From contig NZ_FNHQ01000001.1 of the NCBI RefSeq assembly GCF_900103535.1, positions 171,268 through 235,267 of the forward strand: 64,000 nt of DNA. Reading direction: 5' to 3'. The notes below the pieces were generated by a model, which saw only the letters and a list, made by a program, of their open reading frames with translations, made no database searches and was not told the DNA's origin. Below are positions 62,742 through 64,000 of this stretch, in pieces. Every line of letters begins with the position of its first letter. The first letter of the stretch is position 1. This DNA is from Megasphaera paucivorans. Its GTDB lineage: Bacteria > Bacillota > Negativicutes > Veillonellales > Megasphaeraceae. The position numbers and the translations under genes were made by a program.

Positions 62742-63689
62742 TCATTCTATTCCTTTAATTTTCAAATTAGCATACTTTTTCAATTTTTCCCGCACAATTT
62801 TCATATTTTCAGAATCGGCAAAAAAACCACCTTGCGTGCATTTTATTTCTTCAAGATGCTTTGCACGACCACTTACAGTGGTACGATCTCGTGATAATCC
62901 ATTATCTTGAATAACGAACTTCCATTTTCCATTTTCCATCTGTTCTAATGTTCCACCAGCACCACATACCTGGCATTCTACCGGGAAATGGAGTCCATCC
63001 CATTGGGGTTCCCCCAATACAAGAGCATTAGAATGACAATTAGGACACCACCCCATATCTTTGTCGCCTAACCAAGTACGAGATTTCGCCGATGTACGAA
63101 CAGCTTTTATGATGTGAGAACCAACTAACCCAGCTCTAGCAATCATATCATCATGCAATAAACACTGAGCCGGTGCAGGTATACGGGTAGCCAAATACAT
63201 ATCAATAACCTTCATATCCGTTGTAAACATAGCAGCCTGCATAGATTCCAATGACATAGACATCCATGAACGTGTAGACCCGCCTACTGCTATTAACGCT
63301 GCAACACGATCCTTATGCGGAATTGCCCCTATCGTTTCCAAAAAAGATGTTTCATAACTTAAACTACGTTGAGCAAATCTCAAAAAAGTAGCACAAACTA
63401 TTAAATCATATGTAGGTGCTGAAAATATAACTCCATCAGCAGCAAGCATTGCTTGCATAATTTTCTTTTTATCATCTTTGGCATCAAGAACACAGCCCAC
63501 ATTTTTCCCTTGTGACATTCCTTTGGTACACGTTGTACAACCTATACAATCTTCAATATGATAATCGCGAAGATTAACTAAACGAATTTCTGCCCCTTGT
63601 TTTTGGCATTGCAGTAAAGCTTCCTTTAACAAAATTTCACTATTACTATTTTTCCGCCCAGCGGTAATACCCATAATTTTGTTATTCAT
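62742..63689 (-). CDS. Flavodoxin-fold NAD(P)H-dependent FMN reductase with zinc ribbon
   Basis: 315 residues, AGGAGG at the start. N-terminal flavodoxin-like domain (GITAGRKNSNSEILLKEALL, CIGCTTCTKG, AADGVIFSAPTYDL). The C-terminal part has CPNCHSNALVLG and VECQVCGAGGTLEQ, a four-Cys zinc ribbon. The Cys-rich insertion near residue 50 suggests redox function or metal binding. Ordinary host gene outside the prophages. Confidence 0.75.
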   Translation of the reverse strand: MNNKIMGITAGRKNSNSEILLKEALLQCQKQGAEIRLVNLRDYHIEDCIGCTTCTKGMSQGKNVGCVLDAKDDKKKIMQAMLAADGVIFSAPTYDLIVCATFLRFAQRSLSYETSFLETIGAIPHKDRVAALIAVGGSTRSWMSMSLESMQAAMFTTDMKVIDMYLATRIPAPAQCLLHDDMIARAGLVGSHIIKAVRTSAKSRTWLGDKDMGWCPNCHSNALVLGEPQWDGLHFPVECQVCGAGGTLEQMENGKWKFVIQDNGLSRDRTTVSGRAKHLEEIKCTQGGFFADSENMKIVREKLKKYANLKIKGIE

Positions 63690-63757
63690 CGTTAAATTCC
63701 TCCTAATATGTCAAATTTCTATGTCACTTATACTATCGAAAAATAGATAGAAGAACG

Positions 63758-64000
63758 TTACCAATTATCTTTTTCTTCAGCATAAACTTCTGGCAAAATA
63801 GAAGCTAGGTTGGCAAACTCCTTAATATTGTGACGAAAAAGGGCGCGAGGAACAATTTCCGGAATGGACTCACCGTCCATGACAAGTTTTATAAACTTGT
63901 TGTTTTTATAAGCATACCCTATCCAAAATCTGGATTCAAAACTAATACCGCCAGGAATACTGTAAAATTTGTGCGTCATCGCGGCTGGACAATTACCGCT
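63758..64000 (-). CDS. DAPG-hydrolase-like protein, 3' part (partial)
   Basis: At least 80 residues; frame stays open to the window edge, so the visible ATG at 63979 is not necessarily the start. SFESRFWIGYAYKNNKFIKL, LFRHNIKEFANLASILPEVY, AEE is like the C-terminal end of DAPG hydrolase (PhlG)-family proteins, whose anaerobe members are uncharacterised. Reads towards the FMN reductase gene and may form a unit with it. Confidence 0.45.
   Translation of the reverse strand, partial: SGNCPAAMTHKFYSIPGGISFESRFWIGYAYKNNKFIKLVMDGESIPEIVPRALFRHNIKEFANLASILPEVYAEEKDNW

Overview
The window reads as DNA of an anaerobic diderm Firmicute, most likely a Negativicutes (Megasphaera/Dialister/Acidaminococcus-like) strain. 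Reasons: a butyryl-CoA-dehydrogenase-like enzyme that resembles the Megasphaera type, family III CoA-transferases with a CaiT-like betaine/carnitine carrier, Gram-positive-style Shine-Dalgarno sites, and phage lysis genes that include outer-membrane-disrupting (spanin-like) proteins. Most of the window is prophage.

Positions 1 to about 51,704 look like one podovirus-type prophage read leftwards. From right to left it has: tRNA-Lys attachment core (51,660-51,704), integrase, three accessory genes, ImmA/IrrE peptidase and repressor, early and replication genes (excisionase-like protein, DUF1351, Rad52/Sak-like annealing protein, HNH, DnaD-like initiator, helicase-loader-like protein, SSB, RusA, AAA+ ATPase), an ArpU-like late regulator (37,725), small and large terminase, a Tad2-like Thoeris inhibitor, tRNA-Ser(UGA), portal, scaffold, capsid, head-tail adaptors, tail and fibre proteins, holins and GH25 endolysin, a HigBA toxin-antitoxin pair, a gp10-like tail protein and three ejection proteins. 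The last is a giant SLT + NlpC/P60 + DdrB-ParB protein that runs off the left edge.

The unexpected part is 30.2-37.3 kb. Between the late regulator and the terminase lies a metabolic operon on the opposite strand: acyl-CoA dehydrogenase, two CaiB-type CoA-transferases and a CaiT-like BCCT transporter. It has a clear sigma-54 promoter, a perfect 32-bp palindrome upstream, and its own PAS-AAA-HTH sigma-54 activator read convergently. It looks like a carnitine/crotonobetaine/butyrobetaine-type electron-acceptor pathway carried as prophage cargo.

Right of the attachment core (51.7-62.5 kb) is a second, decayed, related prophage in the same orientation. It holds a methyltransferase, a large metallophosphoesterase-STAND NTPase (probable defence protein), a lysis cassette nearly identical to the first, a dual-coded spanin-like pair, its own repressor module, a lipoprotein, a Fic protein, a truncated integrase, and copies (mostly broken) of the RusA-SSB segment of prophage 1. 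From about 62.7 kb ordinary host genes resume.

Two noncoding elements occur once in each prophage and look like undescribed RNAs: a roughly 130-nt transcript unit with its own -10 box and terminator next to rusA, and a hairpin/conserved-core/attenuator leader in front of each integrase.
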